Assembly: GCA_021817025.1 (NCBI GenBank)
Contig: JAKAWF010000098.1
Coordinates: 1-10,861 of the forward strand
Source of the DNA: a bacterium
GTDB lineage: Bacteria > Chloroflexota > Dormibacteria > UBA8260 > Bog-877
Reading direction: 5' to 3'
Length of the DNA stretch: 10,861 bases
The notes under the pieces are model-generated. The model was given only the letters and a program-made list of their open reading frames with translations, made no database searches and had not been told where the DNA came from. Shown here piece after piece: positions 1 through 6,690 of this stretch (position 1 is the first letter of the stretch; each line of letters begins with the position of its first letter). A program made the translations under genes and the position numbers.

Positions 1-1
1 C

Positions 2-139
2 CCGATCGCCGTCCTGGTGCTGGTGGTGGAGGGGTCGAGGACGTGCTGGATGGAGGTGGGCGGCGCCGGCAGCGGTCCCGCCTACATCACCGACGCGGGA
101 GCGGCTCCGGGGATTGTCCCGGCCGCCGCCGGGGGATAA
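2..139 (+). CDS. 3' end of an unidentified gene upstream of secA (partial)
   Basis: The second forward frame is open from the window edge to a TAA at 137-139, giving about 45 C-terminal residues. They begin with a hydrophobic strand-like stretch (PIAVLVLVVEG), then RTCWMEV, then a Gly/Ala/Pro-rich tail. The RTCWMEV segment is loosely reminiscent of the beta-rich C-terminal domain of RodZ-like proteins, but this is a weak impression and I do not assign a function. The stop lies 9 nt before the secA ATG, so the two genes may be co-transcribed. The other frames across this stretch are also open for part of its length, so the frame choice rests on the hydrophobic pattern and the tidy junction with secA. 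Confidence 0.4.
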   Translation, partial: PIAVLVLVVEGSRTCWMEVGGAGSGPAYITDAGAAPGIVPAAAGG

Positions 140-148
140 TCCCTTCCG

Positions 149-2839
149 ATGAGTGTCCTGACCAGACTCTACGACCCCACCAAGCGGGAAGTGCGACAGC
201 ATTGGCACACCGTGGCCCGCATCGGCGAGATGGAGGGGGAGTTCCAAGCCCTCAGCGACTCCGAGCTTCGAGCCAAGACCGATGAGTTCAGAGCTCGGCT
301 GGGGGAGGGCGGGGCCCTGGACGACCTGCTGCCGGAGGCCTTCGCCGCCGCTCGGGAGGCCGCCCGGCGCACCCTGGGCATGCGCCCCTTCGACGTGCAG
401 TGCCTGGGGGGGATCGTGCTCCACCAGGGCAAGATCGCCGAGATGAAGACCGGGGAGGGCAAGACCCTGGTGGCGGCCTTGCCCCTGTACCTGAACTCCC
501 TGACCGGTCGCGGCTGCTTCCTGGTCACCGTCAACGACTTCCTGGCCCGCCGCGACGCCGGCTGGAACGCCCCGTTGTTCCACGCCCTGGGGCTGCAGGT
601 GGGGGTGATCATCCCCGAGGCCTCCTTCGTGTACGACCCCGAGTACACCGACGAGACCCATCCCGACGAGCGGCTGCGCCACCTGCGCCCGGTGGAGCGG
701 GGGGAGGCGTACCGGGCGGACGTGGTCTACGCCACCAACAACGAGATGGGCTTCGACTACCTGCGCGACAACCTGGCCCGCTCCAAGGAGCAGAAGGTCC
801 AGCGCGACCGCTACTACGCGATCGTGGACGAGGTGGACTCGATCCTGGTCGACGAGGCGCGGACGCCTTTGATCATCAGCGGGCTGGGCGAGGAGTCGAC
901 CGAGAAGTACTACCAGTACGCCGGCCTGATCAAGCAGCTGTCCCCCGACGGGGACTACACCATCGACGAGAAGACCAAGTCCGGGAGCCTGACCGAGGAG
1001 GGCATCGACAAGATCGAGCGGATGACCGGGATCTCCGACATCTACGGGATGCAGAACGTGGAGGAGGCCCACCAGATCAACCAGGCCCTCAAGGCCCACG
1101 CCCTCTACTTCAAGGACCGGGACTACATCGTCAAGGACGGCGAGGTCGTGATCGTCGACGAGTTCACCGGGAGGACCATGCCGGGCAGGCGCTGGAGCGA
1201 CGGCCTGCACCAGGCGATCGAGGCCAAGGAGGGGGTGCGGGTCCAGCAGGAGCAGCGCACCCTGGCCACGGTCACCTTCCAGAACTACTTCCGCACCTTC
1301 GAGGCCCTGGCCGGGATGACCGGCACCGCCATCACCGAGGCGGAGGAGTTCCACAAGATCTACCACCTGGAGGTGGTCCCCATCCCCACCAACCAGCCGA
1401 TGGTGAGGATCGACCAGCCGGACCTGATCTTCCGGAGCGAGGAGTCCAAGTACAGGGCGCTGGCGAATGAGATCGAGGAGCGCCACCGCAGGGGCCAGCC
1501 GGTGCTGGTGGGCACGGTCTCGATCGAGAAGAGCGAGCGGCTGGCGCGGATGCTGGAGAAGCGGGGGGTCCCCCACGAGGTCCTCAACGCCAAGCAGCAC
1601 GAGCGCGAGGCCGAGATCGTGGCCGGCGCCGGCCAGCGCGAAGCCGTGACCATCGCCACCAACATGGCCGGGCGCGGCACCGACATCGTGCTGGGGGAGG
1701 GGGTGCCCGACCTGGGCGGCCTCTACATCATCGGCACCGAGCGTCACGAGTCGCGCCGGATCGACAACCAGCTGCGCGGCCGCGCCGGCCGCCAGGGGGA
1801 CCCCGGGGAGACCCGCTTCTTCCTCTCCTTCGAGGACGACCTGATGCGGGTCTTCGGAGGCGAGCGGATGCGCGGCCTGATGGGCCACCTCGGCCTCGAC
1901 GAGGACACCCCGATAGAGTCGAGGATGGTGAGCCGCCAGATCGAGGGGGCCCAGTCCCGGGTCGAGGGCTTCAACTTCGACAACCGCCGCTACGTGGTCG
2001 AGTTCGACGACGTGGTCAACCGCCAGCGCGAGATCATCTACGCCGAGCGGGACCGCATCCTGGAGGGGATCGACACCAGGACCAACCTCAGCGAGTGGCT
2101 GGCCGAGGTGGTGCACGAGCTGGTGGACCTCTACTGCCACGGCCGCCACAAGGCGGAGTGGGAGCTGGAGGCGCTCTGGGAGCGGCTCCGGTACATCTTC
2201 CCCTTCCCGCCCGCCGAGGAGGTCGAGCTGGAGCAGCTGGGCGGCACGCCCGAGGAGGTGGCCGACACTCTGATCCAGGAGGCGGAGCGCCTCTACACCG
2301 AGCGCGAGGAGCAGTACACGCCGGAGGTGGTGAGGCAGGTGGAGGTGCAGCTGATGCTGGGCCTCATCGACGAGCGCTGGGCCGACTATCTGACCACCCT
2401 GGAGCATCTGAAGGACGACATCCGCTGGCAGTCGTTGGGTCAGCGCGACCCTCTCGTCGAGTTCAAGGCGGAGGCCTTCTCGGCGTTCCAGGCATTCCAG
2501 GAGTCGCTGAAGCAGGAGATCGTCCGCTACCTCTTCCACTCCCAGATCCAGGTCCAGCCGGTGGCGCCCCAGCCGTTGGAGGGGGTCGCCACCCATCCGG
2601 AGGCGGCGCCGGCGGTGGAGGTGGCCTCGCAGCAGGGCGGGGCCGAGCCCGGTCCACAGGTTTCCCCGAGCAGCAGCACCGTGGGCCCAGCCACCACGCA
2701 GACCTCAGCGGCGGCAGTCGTCGCGGGTGCCGGCGCGGCGTTGAGATCGGGGCAGGCGGTGCCGGTGGTGGGGCGGAACGCGCTGTGCCCGTGCGGTTCC
2801 GGGCGCAAGTACAAGCGCTGCCACGGGGCGAGCGCCTGA
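149..2839 (+). CDS. secA: Preprotein translocase ATPase SecA
   Basis: SecA is the ATP-driven motor that pushes unfolded secretory proteins through SecYEG at the cytoplasmic membrane. The product is 896 aa, a usual length. The first nucleotide-binding fold has Walker A TGEGKT at about 101-106, TNNEMGFDYLRDN at 196-208 and the Walker B/DEAD-like DEVDSILVDEARTP at 227-240. The preprotein cross-linking region follows. The second fold has AGMTGTA at 388-394, NMAGRGTDI at 505-513 and QLRGRAGRQGDPG at 541-553. The helical scaffold/wing region includes GQRDPLVEF at about 764-772. A linker rich in Ala, Pro, Ser and Val (about 800-875) leads to a SEC-C zinc motif with ligands Cys880, Cys882, Cys891 and His892. 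This motif normally binds SecB or the ribosome/phospholipid. The ATG start gives the expected N-terminus. A GGGGG run at 131-135 is the nearest purine-rich site, spaced longer than usual. All key motor motifs are present. Confidence 0.98.
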   Translation: MSVLTRLYDPTKREVRQHWHTVARIGEMEGEFQALSDSELRAKTDEFRARLGEGGALDDLLPEAFAAAREAARRTLGMRPFDVQCLGGIVLHQGKIAEMKTGEGKTLVAALPLYLNSLTGRGCFLVTVNDFLARRDAGWNAPLFHALGLQVGVIIPEASFVYDPEYTDETHPDERLRHLRPVERGEAYRADVVYATNNEMGFDYLRDNLARSKEQKVQRDRYYAIVDEVDSILVDEARTPLIISGLGEESTEKYYQYAGLIKQLSPDGDYTIDEKTKSGSLTEEGIDKIERMTGISDIYGMQNVEEAHQINQALKAHALYFKDRDYIVKDGEVVIVDEFTGRTMPGRRWSDGLHQAIEAKEGVRVQQEQRTLATVTFQNYFRTFEALAGMTGTAITEAEEFHKIYHLEVVPIPTNQPMVRIDQPDLIFRSEESKYRALANEIEERHRRGQPVLVGTVSIEKSERLARMLEKRGVPHEVLNAKQHEREAEIVAGAGQREAVTIATNMAGRGTDIVLGEGVPDLGGLYIIGTERHESRRIDNQLRGRAGRQGDPGETRFFLSFEDDLMRVFGGERMRGLMGHLGLDEDTPIESRMVSRQIEGAQSRVEGFNFDNRRYVVEFDDVVNRQREIIYAERDRILEGIDTRTNLSEWLAEVVHELVDLYCHGRHKAEWELEALWERLRYIFPFPPAEEVELEQLGGTPEEVADTLIQEAERLYTEREEQYTPEVVRQVEVQLMLGLIDERWADYLTTLEHLKDDIRWQSLGQRDPLVEFKAEAFSAFQAFQESLKQEIVRYLFHSQIQVQPVAPQPLEGVATHPEAAPAVEVASQQGGAEPGPQVSPSSSTVGPATTQTSAAAVVAGAGAALRSGQAVPVVGRNALCPCGSGRKYKRCHGASA

Positions 2840-2845
2840 CCTTGC

Positions 2846-2876
2846 GGGCGGCGCACCGATGGATCGCCGGCCGCCC
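2846..2876 (+). terminator. Possible secA terminator hairpin
   Basis: Seven bases after the secA stop, GGGCGGC (2846-2852) can pair with GCCGCCC (2870-2876) across a 17-nt loop. It is followed by CCGGTTTCGATT, with only a short T run. It is placed as expected for a factor-independent terminator, but the weak T tract and the high background GC make it uncertain. Confidence 0.25.
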
Positions 2877-3014
2877 CGGTTTCGATTGCTCGTGCCGTGG
2901 CTGGACCGCTGGGATCAGGCGGCGACACCGGTTGGCGGAACTTGACCGGCCCGGGGTGGGGCGCGCGGACCAGTCCTTGCGAGTCGCGGGTGTTGCGTTC
3001 CCCGATCCCGAGCG

Positions 3015-3031
3015 CCGCCGAACTGCGGCGG
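3015..3031. terminator. GC hairpin between convergent genes, possible bidirectional terminator
   Basis: CCGCCG (3015-3020) and CGGCGG (3026-3031) form a perfect 6-bp stem around a 5-nt loop. It sits 12 nt beyond the minus-strand gene's TAG and in the convergent gap after secA. There is no T tract on either side. U-less hairpin terminators are described in actinobacteria, so a termination role is plausible but unproven. Confidence 0.3.
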
Positions 3032-3043
3032 GAGAGCCGCGGG

Positions 3044-4420
3044 CTATGTTGCGGCGGCCAACGATGGCGCCGGTGAAGCCTCGGAAGCGGCGGCCATGGG
3101 ATGTTCCACCACGCCGTCGGGGGTGGCGCCCAGCCAGGTGAGCGCCAGGAGGAAGCCCATAGCCACTATGAAGTAGTAGTTGAAGAATGCCCACTTGGCA
3201 GTGACGAAGGCGACCAAGCTGAGGGTCGCGCCCAGGGCCATGGCGTCGCCCCAGGTGGGGCGCTTGCGGATGGCCGCGAAGATCAGGAACGTCCCGGACG
3301 CGGCGATCCCAACCCACCACGGGAGCCAGCCCAGATGGAGATGCCAGAAGAGCCCGTTGAGGGACAGTCCGTCGGGCCGTGGCCCCAGGCTCAACTGGAG
3401 GCCCGCCGTGTCAGCGATGAACCGCCTCGGGCCCGCCCAGAGGGCAAACGGGACCGCCACCAGGATCGCGAACAGAGCGCCTGCGGTCACCTCACGTCTG
3501 GCCGCCGGCCACCACAGCCACGGGAGGACCAGGAGGGGGGCTGCTGTGGGCACCGCTGCCAGTCCCAGGCCCAGTGCCACGACGCCCCAGGCGGGATGGC
3601 GATCGCGCCACAGCAGCCAGAGCGCCGTGCCTGCGACCGGATAGACCTCGGGCCACGCGTTCACGATCATGAAGGGCACGAACGGCAGGGAGATCGCCAG
3701 GGCAAGGCACCTGCTCGCGTGCAATCCGCCACCGTGGCGCCGGGCCAGTGCCGCCACCGCCAAGAGGAGCACGACCATGACGGCGGCATTGGCCGCCCTG
3801 ATGTCTCCCAGGAGCCTGAAGGGTGCTGCCATCAGCAGCACTCCGGGTCCGAACGGGAAGTGGACCAGCGGGGGAATGTGGGTGGAGGTGGGGTATGACG
3901 CGGCATATGGATTGCGACCGAGGAGCAGCTGCTGGGTGGCCCCCTGAGTGAACCCAGAGACGTCGATTCCCGCCCTGCCCCACTGCATGTTGACTGCCGC
4001 CAGGGCGAGGTCGGCCCCGATGCCAAGTGCTCCCACGAGCCGCCGGCGACCCTCCAGTGGGCCCGTGCACAAAGCCAAGACGCACGCTATCAAGACAGCC
4101 GTCGCGCCCATCGCGACGGCCCGATTCGCCGCTAACAGCCCTGGCATCAAGTTCAGCGCGGCACAGACGCAGCACGCCGCCAGCCACAGGTAGCCGGGCA
4201 GACTGACTTCCGCCTTCATGTGAGGCCGCACTGCCGCCAGAAGGGCCACTCCCGCGCCTGCCAGGACCGCGGCGATGGCCACAGGTGCGTACCCATATCC
4301 CGCGTCGCTACAGCCAATCGCGAGGAGGACCACTGTCAGGAGCACTAGCGCAACACGCAGGCTGACGGGATCCAGTGCGCCGTGGGCCCGGTCGGCTCCC
4401 AGCTCCGTGCCAGCCATCAT
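3044..4420 (-). CDS. Polytopic membrane protein, GT-C-type glycosyltransferase-like (GT87/DUF2029-like)
   Basis: The product is a 458-aa, very hydrophobic protein with about 11-13 predicted membrane spans (first near residues 22-38, last near 411-430) and a polar C-terminal tail. It is the third gene of the minus-strand operon, starting 42 nt after the methyltransferase stop. After the early spans, a loop at about 151-196 contains GIDVSGFTQG, LLLGRNPYA and HFPFGPG. This pattern (an acidic residue, then G-x-NPY, then PFGPG before a helix) resembles polyprenol-phosphate-sugar-dependent GT-C transferases such as the GT87/DUF2029 mannosyltransferases. Near the C-terminus, FFNYYFIVAMGF also fits that group. 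Such enzymes move a sugar from a lipid carrier to a glycan on the outer face of the membrane. Asp153 is the candidate catalytic base, by analogy only. Two adjacent ATGs (4420 and 4417) can serve as start; neither has a strong ribosome binding site. The substrate is unknown. Confidence 0.8.
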   Translation of the reverse strand: MMAGTELGADRAHGALDPVSLRVALVLLTVVLLAIGCSDAGYGYAPVAIAAVLAGAGVALLAAVRPHMKAEVSLPGYLWLAACCVCAALNLMPGLLAANRAVAMGATAVLIACVLALCTGPLEGRRRLVGALGIGADLALAAVNMQWGRAGIDVSGFTQGATQQLLLGRNPYAASYPTSTHIPPLVHFPFGPGVLLMAAPFRLLGDIRAANAAVMVVLLLAVAALARRHGGGLHASRCLALAISLPFVPFMIVNAWPEVYPVAGTALWLLWRDRHPAWGVVALGLGLAAVPTAAPLLVLPWLWWPAARREVTAGALFAILVAVPFALWAGPRRFIADTAGLQLSLGPRPDGLSLNGLFWHLHLGWLPWWVGIAASGTFLIFAAIRKRPTWGDAMALGATLSLVAFVTAKWAFFNYYFIVAMGFLLALTWLGATPDGVVEHPMAAASEASPAPSLAAAT

Positions 4421-4462
4421 TCAGCCCGGAGTCCCAGCAGGTGCGCCTCCCTCGAGCCCATG

Positions 4463-5392
4463 TTAGGGGGCGTGGTGGGGCCGTCGCGCGATCACCGTCA
4501 GGAGGTCGCGGCTCCGAAGTGTTACGGAGAGGTTGCGCAGACCCGGCTGGCTTGCCGCGGCGGCAGCGGCCCCGGCGACCGGGCCGCCACCGCGAAGGCG
4601 TCCGGCCACGTAGCCGAGGGACAGCCGCCTGGGCGCTGGGCCGAGCCAGAGCGGTGAGAGGCCCGCCCGGCGGAGCATGGTTCTCAGCGCCATTGGGGAG
4701 AAGTAGGTCAGGTGCATGTCCATGAACCCGGGCCAGCTGCCGCCCATCAGACGGGCGATCGGGGCGGTCATGTTCACGGTCGTGACCGCCAAGGTACCGC
4801 CGGGTACTAGCCACTCCCGGCACCGCTCCAGCGCCATCTGGGGATCGACCAGATGCTCGAGTACGTCGACCATGATCACGCAATCAGCCTCCCCCGGCGG
4901 CTGGACCGTGCTCTCGAGGGTGCCCAGCTCCAGATCGACTCCGTAGCGGGCGCGGCCGGTCTCGACCGCCCACCTGCTCGCCTCGATCCCGCGGGCCCGC
5001 CAGCCCCGCCGTCGCGCTGCCTCGAGCAAGATGCCGACCGAGCTCCCGACCTCCAGGAGTCGTCCCGGCTGCTGCCAGCGCTCCACCCGCTCGAGCAAGC
5101 GGCTCGCATTGTCCAACCGATGCTGCTCCTGGTCGAAATAGTGGGGATCCTCCACCTCCAAGTACTGCTCCTGGAGCCACGCGATGTCCGGAGCCGGCGA
5201 GTACCCGACCCGACATGGCTCGCACCAGTAGACGGGGCCGTGGGTTCCAACCCCGTCGCTGGTGCAGGCAAAGCGGTCGGCTTGTGAGACGTCTCGCTTG
5301 GCCACCGAGGCAGGGAATCTGAGCTGGTGCCTCAGGGTGGGCCGGTGGCAGAGCGGACAGGAGCCGGGATCCGGAGACTCCGCGTCAGTCAC
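4463..5392 (-). CDS. Zinc-ribbon class I SAM-dependent methyltransferase
   Basis: The protein is about 309 aa if begun at the GTG at 5392-5390. An upstream in-frame start at 5572 would lie wholly inside the GT2 gene and give a low-complexity extension, so I prefer the GTG. It overlaps the GT2 stop as GTGACTGA, typical of translational coupling. The N-terminus carries two CxxC knuckles (CPLC at about 12-15 and CEPC at about 56-59), a likely structural zinc site common in sugar-locus methyltransferases. The Rossmann-type domain follows, with SAM motif I LLEVGSSVGIL at about 111-121 and VDVLEHL at about 174-180, the latter characteristic of the Methyltransf_11/23-type fold. WLVPGGTLAVTT at about 193-204 is the usual post-motif strand. 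No membrane span is evident, so it should act in the cytoplasm. A role in O- or C-methylation of a sugar nucleotide, lipid-linked glycan or small precursor is inferred from its neighbours; the acceptor cannot be read from the sequence. It ends with TAA at 4465-4463. Confidence 0.85.
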   Translation of the reverse strand: MTDAESPDPGSCPLCHRPTLRHQLRFPASVAKRDVSQADRFACTSDGVGTHGPVYWCEPCRVGYSPAPDIAWLQEQYLEVEDPHYFDQEQHRLDNASRLLERVERWQQPGRLLEVGSSVGILLEAARRRGWRARGIEASRWAVETGRARYGVDLELGTLESTVQPPGEADCVIMVDVLEHLVDPQMALERCREWLVPGGTLAVTTVNMTAPIARLMGGSWPGFMDMHLTYFSPMALRTMLRRAGLSPLWLGPAPRRLSLGYVAGRLRGGGPVAGAAAAAASQPGLRNLSVTLRSRDLLTVIARRPHHAP

Positions 5393-6113
5393 CGCCGCGG
5401 CTCTGACGGGAGCGCCAGCAGACGCGGAGGCTCTGCACCACGTAGACGACCGACCGGCGGATTCCAATCGAGGAGGAATCGCGGGTGTAGCGGGTCGGAA
5501 TGGGCACCTCCGCAATCCTGAAACCACCCCGGTGGACTGCCACGAGCATCTGGGTGTCGAAGAGGAAGTCATCGGAAAATGTGGCGACGGGCACCTCGTT
5601 CAGGACCGCTCTGCTGTAGGCGCGCATGCCACTGTGGGTCTCCGTGAAACGGGTGCCCAGAAGGCGATTCTCGATCCAGGTGGTGATCCGGTTGCCATAG
5701 TAGCGGTAGGCTGGCATGCCACCCACCCGAGGGTCGGCACGATCCGCGAAGCGCGACCCGAACGTCATGTCCGCCTCACCCGCCACGATGGGCGCGATGA
5801 GCCGCGGGACGGCGCGGGGATCGTATTGATAGTCCGGGTGGAGCAGGACCACGACCGTGGCGCCGAGGCGGAGCGCCTCCTCGTAGCAGGTCTTCTGGTT
5901 GGCCCCGTAGCCTCCATTCGATGCTCTGGTCAGGACGTCCAGGCCCAAAGAGCGGGCCAGCGGGACAGTCCCGTCGAGCGAGCAGTCGTCGACCACGAGG
6001 ATGTGGTCCACGCTGCCCCCCGGCAGGTCGTCCACGGTTTGCCGCAGGGTGCGCTCCGCCTGGTACGCGGGCATGACCACTACCCGAAACGGCGCCGCTG
6101 CGACGGCCGACAA
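5385..6113 (-). CDS. Family 2 glycosyltransferase, dolichol-phosphate mannose synthase-like
   Basis: This 242-aa GT-A-fold enzyme lacks membrane spans. FRVVVMPAYQAERTL opens the nucleotide-binding fold, and VVDDCSLDGT (about 40-49) supplies the nucleotide-sugar-binding acidic pair. HPDYQYDP (about 92-99) stands where most relatives have DxDxQHDP; this HPDYQY variant occurs in a recognised branch of polysaccharide-locus GT2 enzymes. GSRF (about 119-122) and ETHSGMRAYSR (about 158-168) are further family motifs. DPM-type enzymes transfer a hexose from a nucleotide donor to polyprenyl phosphate at the cytoplasmic face. I choose the TTG at 6113-6111 because GAGG lies 7 nt upstream (6124-6121); an in-frame TTG at 6137 would add 8 residues but has a poorer site. 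It is the first gene of the minus-strand operon and is coupled to the methyltransferase. A role supplying lipid-linked sugar to the nearby GT-C-like proteins is inferred. Confidence 0.88.
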   Translation of the reverse strand: MSAVAAAPFRVVVMPAYQAERTLRQTVDDLPGGSVDHILVVDDCSLDGTVPLARSLGLDVLTRASNGGYGANQKTCYEEALRLGATVVVLLHPDYQYDPRAVPRLIAPIVAGEADMTFGSRFADRADPRVGGMPAYRYYGNRITTWIENRLLGTRFTETHSGMRAYSRAVLNEVPVATFSDDFLFDTQMLVAVHRGGFRIAEVPIPTRYTRDSSSIGIRRSVVYVVQSLRVCWRSRQSRGGD

Positions 6114-6120
6114 CTTCTCA

Positions 6121-6124
6121 CCTC
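6121..6124 (-). promoter_or_regulatory. Ribosome binding site that decides the GT2 start
   Basis: On the minus strand the sequence reads GAGG-TGAGAAG-TTG, a Shine-Dalgarno core 7 nt before the TTG codon at 6113. The alternative TTG at 6137 has only a distant GGGA. This supports the shorter protein. Confidence 0.5.
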
Positions 6125-6176
6125 GTGGGTTCGCCAACGGCGTGCTATCCCGGCGGGGACGGCCCCATCATGGGGC

Positions 6177-6206
6177 ATTCCACCGTTGAGAGGGAACGGG
6201 TGACAA
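6177..6206 (-). promoter_or_regulatory. Candidate promoter for the GT2-methyltransferase-GT-C operon
   Basis: Read on the minus strand, TTGTCA (6206-6201) and TGGAAT (6182-6177) are separated by 18 bp, a fair match to a housekeeping sigma promoter. It would start transcription roughly 55-60 nt before the GT2 start codon. The match is partial (4 of 6 bases in both boxes) and no experimental support exists. Confidence 0.25.
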
Positions 6207-6690
6207 AGTCGTTACAGACGAACGAGAGTGAGCTCGGCTCGGTCGCTCGGGGCGCTTGCAGGGGACGAGTTCCCGAGGAGCGCTTTCGGCGGTGGCCTCC
6301 CAGCCCTCGTGAGGCTTGATACGGGCCCCCGCCAAGTTCCTTTGCTGAATCGGCACCAGTGGGCCGACGGGGCGCTACATTGTCGGGAGTGGCACGTGAG
6401 CGCTCCCGCCCGCCAGTTTGCGACCCAGCCAGGGCGGGGGCTGGGCACAGCCGCACCCGGGACTTGCAGCGGCACCTGTGGTGCGAGTGGATGGGCCGTC
6501 GAGAAGGCGGCTCCGATCGCAATTCGAGCTGCCCGCGCTGTCATGGCCAGAACTCCGTGAGAATGGAGCACGGCCCGCCTGCCCGGGCTCCGCGGGCAGA
6601 TCCCTGGGCGGGGGACGCCCAGACGGGGTCGACGTCGCGAGGTCGGGAAGCCACGCGACACTTGGGACGAAGCCGCTCGGGCCAGCCGGC
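6207..6690. other. Divergent intergenic region and leader of the first membrane paralog
   Basis: About 480 bp separate the candidate minus-strand promoter from the first plausible start of the plus-strand membrane gene. The reading frame of that gene remains open back to 6418. However, the extra 91 residues are Arg/Pro/Gly-rich, have no motif, and look like non-coding GC-rich sequence. No RNA gene or clear plus-strand promoter was recognised. Two strong hairpins sit near its right end (listed separately). Confidence 0.4.
6579..6622 (+). promoter_or_regulatory. Two tandem 7-bp-stem hairpins in the leader of the first paralog
   Basis: CTGCCCG (6579-6585) pairs perfectly with CGGGCAG (6593-6599) around a 7-nt loop. 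Four bases later, CTGGGCG (6604-6610) pairs perfectly with CGCCCAG (6616-6622) around GGGGA. They lie about 70-110 nt before the ATG at 6691. They could be a transcript-leader structure, a terminator pair or chance in GC-rich DNA; no T tract follows. Confidence 0.3.

Noticed and set aside
400..1470. Long open frame overlapping secA in another forward frame
   Set aside because: Its protein is Arg/Pro/Gly-rich without motifs, typical of a shadow of a GC-rich gene; secA explains the region.
1621..1634. 14-bp palindrome GGCCGGCGCCGGCC in secA
   Set aside because: It lies in conserved coding sequence (Ala/Gly codons) and is expected by chance in such GC-rich DNA.
2095..3141. 348-codon open frame crossing the end of secA
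   Set aside because: Low-complexity Gly/Ala/Arg composition, it overlaps the conserved SecA C-terminus, and no domain is visible.
2463..3320. Minus-strand open frame opposite the secA 3' end and the GT-C gene end
   Set aside because: Pro/Arg-rich shadow; it overlaps two better genes and has no recognisable motif.
3101..3898. Plus-strand 265-codon frame opposite the GT-C-like membrane gene
   Set aside because: It is rich in Gln, Arg, His and Pro, as expected of the antisense of a membrane protein. The minus-strand frame has clear spans and family motifs.
5393..5572. Longer methyltransferase start inside the GT2 gene
   Set aside because: It would add 60 residues overlapping the conserved GT2 C-terminus; the GTG at 5392 precedes the zinc-binding cysteines and overlaps the GT2 stop in a typical coupling arrangement.
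6418..6690. N-terminal extension of paralog 1 from a TTG at 6418
   Set aside because: The extra 91 residues have no motif, no ribosome binding site supports the start, and tandem hairpins lie within it. The ATG at 6691 places span 1 sensibly.
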